This document shows positions 5,326 to 6,854 of a stretch of DNA of 6,854 nucleotides, piece by piece. The translations under genes were made by a program, and so were the position numbers. The DNA is taken from NCBI GenBank assembly GCA_031256615.1, contig JAIRQG010000124.1:1-6854 (forward strand), written 5' to 3'. The stretch's first letter is position 1. Each line of letters opens with the position of its first letter. A model generated the notes under the pieces. That model saw only the letters and a list, made by a program, of their open reading frames with translations. It was not told where the DNA came from and did no database searches. Source of the stretch: Candidatus Methanoplasma sp. Its GTDB lineage: Archaea; Thermoplasmatota; Thermoplasmata; Methanomassiliicoccales; Methanomethylophilaceae.

Positions 5326-5351
5326 CACAATCTCGCTTATTGAGAATTGTG
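5326..5351 (-). terminator. Hairpin after the nuclease/OmdA unit
   Basis: CACAATCTC (5326-5334) pairs with GAGAATTGTG (5342-5351) through 9 base pairs with one bulged A and a 7-nt loop. It lies about 55-80 nt past the TGA at 5406, between the end of that unit and the promoter of the importer operon. A T5 run (5397-5401 on the minus strand) closer to the stop may be the real termination signal. Position is the main evidence. Confidence 0.35.
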
Positions 5352-5405
5352 TGATTTTACCTATTATGAATGAAAATGCTTAATTTCCACTGTTACAAAA
5401 ACCGT

Positions 5406-5975
5406 TCAATAATATTTGCCAATACCACCATAGCCTGGAATCATCTTCCCTTTCCCTGTTTTATCAACGAAGTTGTTTAGACGCCTCACAAACTCATCTG
5501 GTCTTTTACGGGCAGCGTCAATGTAGGCAATCCGTATCCGCTTGTATGAATCTGAATACTGCTAAAAATATCTCCAAGCAATTTCATCTTTTTTGATGGC
5601 TTCGAGGATATCTTTTGGATAGACAAATTCTTCATTCAATATTTTGGCAACACTCTCTTTGAACATCGGATGGATCAGTCCTTCTTTTGAAAGCCAAAGG
5701 AGCCGTTCTTTATTAGCTTGAGAATAACTACTTTTAGGATTACGGGGAGAAAACTTCTGGATTTTATGAGTATCGTCAAGCGCCTTTACTGTACTGTCTA
5801 TCCAGCCAAAACATAAGGCTTCTTCAACAGCGTCATTATATGAAACTGCATTTTCTCCGGAGGCTTTCAATGGGAAAACGAACCAGGCTTCTTTTTTCTT
5901 GTCATAGTTATCTTGTAACCATTCCCGCCATTCTGCTCTGGTGTTGAAACGACACGGCGTAATACTGTTTTCCAT
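5406..5975 (-). CDS. YdeI/OmpD-associated (OmdA) family protein with in-frame TAG
   Basis: The first 137 codons encode the body of a YdeI/OmdA-family protein. The evidence is RAEWREWL (13-20), YNDAVEEALCFGWIDS (46-61) and the FSPRNPKSSYSQANKER block (75-91, the family SPRxxxSxWSxxN motif). Codon 138 is TAG (5562-5564). In the same frame 51 more codons follow to a TGA (5406-5408). They read QYSDSYKRIRIAYIDAARKR and end in PGYGGIGKYY, which is just the C-terminal region this family has. The whole is 189 residues, the usual family size, with no other lesion. So the TAG is either translated (as pyrrolysine in a Pyl-using archaeon, or by readthrough) or a recent nonsense mutation, for example CAG to TAG, since Gln often stands there. 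If it stops, the product is residues 1-137 (5562-5975). The cellular role is unclear, because family names refer to bacteriocin protection and porin association in bacteria. The Shine-Dalgarno AAGGTG and a 22-nt gap tie it to the nuclease gene upstream. Confidence 0.85.
5562..5564 (-). other. In-frame amber codon (codon 138 of the OmdA-family gene)
   Basis: TAG on the minus strand, read between TTT (Phe137) and CAG (Gln139). Both flanks are in the same frame and both match the same protein family, so neither a frameshift nor a gene boundary explains it. I see no gene start just after it. Pyrrolysine insertion in these archaea needs no dedicated downstream element, so the absence of one says nothing either way. 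Confidence 0.85.
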
Positions 5976-5982
5976 GAAATGG

Positions 5983-5988
5983 CACCTT
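5983..5988 (-). promoter_or_regulatory. Shine-Dalgarno for the OmdA-family gene
   Basis: AAGGTG on the minus strand, 7 nt before the ATG at 5975, complementary to the CACCT of the 16S 3' end. It lies in the 22-nt gap after the nuclease TAA and supports both the chosen start and active translation of this gene. Confidence 0.6.
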
Positions 5989-5997
5989 ATCTATTTT

Positions 5998-6840
5998 TTA
6001 CCGCTTTCCAGGCTTGTATGCCTTAAGGTATTTCACTAGATCCTTGTCCGCATCCGTCCATTCCGGTGTCAGACCGTTTTTCATATATTCGTTATACCAG
6101 TCTGCGGCCTCCTTCATATACGGCGCCATATCCAGTTTCTTTTTGATGATTATTTTTGTGTTATCCTCATTCGGAGTCCAAAGCTTAGGTCTGTCGTAGT
6201 CTGCATCGTCCAGGAACCCCACGAGAAATACGATCCTGTCCAAACCGGAGAGCTCTGCATACAGCGATGCCTGCAGCATATAATGCTCCGCCACATTGGT
6301 GTAATCTCCGTTCTCGTCCCGCCACTTCTCCCTCTCTCCGGAGGTTTTGATCTCCAGGACAGAGTTCCTCTTGCCGTCGACCGCTACGTAACCGTCCACA
6401 AGCCCGCCGAATACGTTTTCATTATGGAAATGGTCATAGCCGCACATTTCTCCCGGGACCGGTTCCTCAATGATTGCCTTAGATCCATCCGGGAGGCCCA
6501 GCAGAGGTACGAGCGAGGAAACGTTCTTCCTCATATGCGACCTGAGCACAGGTTCGAGGATGTTGCCTGCCTCGATGTATTTTGTTTTGACGTCCTCGCG
6601 ATATATGCCTGCAAGGTCCAGCGCAACGGCGAAGGGCGTCTGGAAATCACCTTTCCCCAGGATCGGAGCAAGTCTTGTTCCTGTGATCTTCTTTATTTTG
6701 AACGGATCAAAGTAAACGATCCTTTCATCATCATCGATATCCTCTATCCTTTGCCTGCCGTCGTACGCCATACCGGAGAATGGCCCGCGAAGGATTTTAT
6801 GGTGTCGGGTCTCTTTTTCACTTTGAATAGCAAACCTCAT
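5998..6840 (-). CDS. YqaJ-like PD-(D/E)XK nuclease
   Basis: This 280-residue protein matches the YqaJ/lambda-exonuclease-like nuclease family, best known from phages and integrated elements where such enzymes resect DNA ends for recombination. Features in order: a SxITGTRL-type block (ITGTRLAPILG, 52-62) and TPFAVAL (68-74); Glu96 in the ILEPVLR helix; Asp149 in GGLVDGY; Glu163 and Lys165 in LEIKTSGE, which form the ExK of the active site; and Gln190 in HYMLQASLYAEL, the conserved Gln of the YqaJ group. All expected catalytic positions are present, so it should be active. The C-terminal 60-70 residues are charged and may serve substrate or partner binding. No single-strand annealing protein or other phage gene is visible, though the window ends 14 nt upstream of the ATG and the promoter lies outside. 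It is followed after 22 nt by the OmdA-family gene. It ends in TAA. Family confidence is good, but whether it serves repair, an element remnant or defence is open. Confidence 0.82.
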   Translation of the reverse strand: MRFAIQSEKETRHHKILRGPFSGMAYDGRQRIEDIDDDERIVYFDPFKIKKITGTRLAPILGKGDFQTPFAVALDLAGIYREDVKTKYIEAGNILEPVLRSHMRKNVSSLVPLLGLPDGSKAIIEEPVPGEMCGYDHFHNENVFGGLVDGYVAVDGKRNSVLEIKTSGEREKWRDENGDYTNVAEHYMLQASLYAELSGLDRIVFLVGFLDDADYDRPKLWTPNEDNTKIIIKKKLDMAPYMKEAADWYNEYMKNGLTPEWTDADKDLVKYLKAYKPGKR

Positions 6841-6854
6841 GACACATTCAAAAA

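Noticed and set aside
5562..5975. OmdA-family gene as a normal 137-residue protein ending at TAG
   Set aside because: The family-specific C-terminus continues in the same frame right after the TAG, so the short form is not the natural full-length product, though it may be what is made if the TAG stops translation.

Overview
This window looks archaeal, and a methanogen of the Methanomassiliicoccales or a close relative is my best guess. The evidence is TATA-box promoters about 25-30 bp ahead of likely start sites, patchy Shine-Dalgarno use, T-tract style terminators, and a FecB/BtuF-type binding protein that has a membrane anchor and a dockerin-like EF-hand pair. The lineage guess is inference, because there is no rRNA or marker gene. 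All genes I support lie on the minus strand.

Layout from right to left, in the direction of transcription. (1) 6840-5406: a two-gene unit with a YqaJ-like PD-(D/E)XK nuclease and, 22 nt later, a YdeI/OmpD-associated (OmdA) family protein. Conceptual translation of the latter stops at an in-frame TAG (5562-5564), yet the same frame continues for 51 more codons that restore the family's usual C-terminus and length. (2) 5405-5239: a terminator-like hairpin, then a TATA box and a palindrome that form the promoter/operator of the next operon. (3) 5238-1905: a complete Fe-siderophore/cobalamin-class ABC importer in the order binding protein, FecCD permease, ATPase, with a T9 tract between the first two genes. 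(4) 1904-1458: the remnant of an ADP-ribosylglycohydrolase gene, cut off after about 94 codons. (5) 1174-599: a small three-helix membrane protein with its own promoter and a hairpin terminator. (6) 598-1: no recognisable gene, but several strong inverted repeats.

The importer probably acts at the cell surface: the tethered binding protein captures a metal chelate or corrinoid and hands it to the permease/ATPase. The palindrome over its predicted start site suggests control by a metal-dependent repressor that is not encoded here.

The most important observation is the in-frame amber codon. In a pyrrolysine-using archaeon it could be translated as pyrrolysine. The alternatives are ordinary readthrough or a fresh nonsense mutation. 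None of the six other genes or gene remnants in the window ends in TAG (all end in TAA or TGA), as expected where TAG is reserved, although the sample is small.
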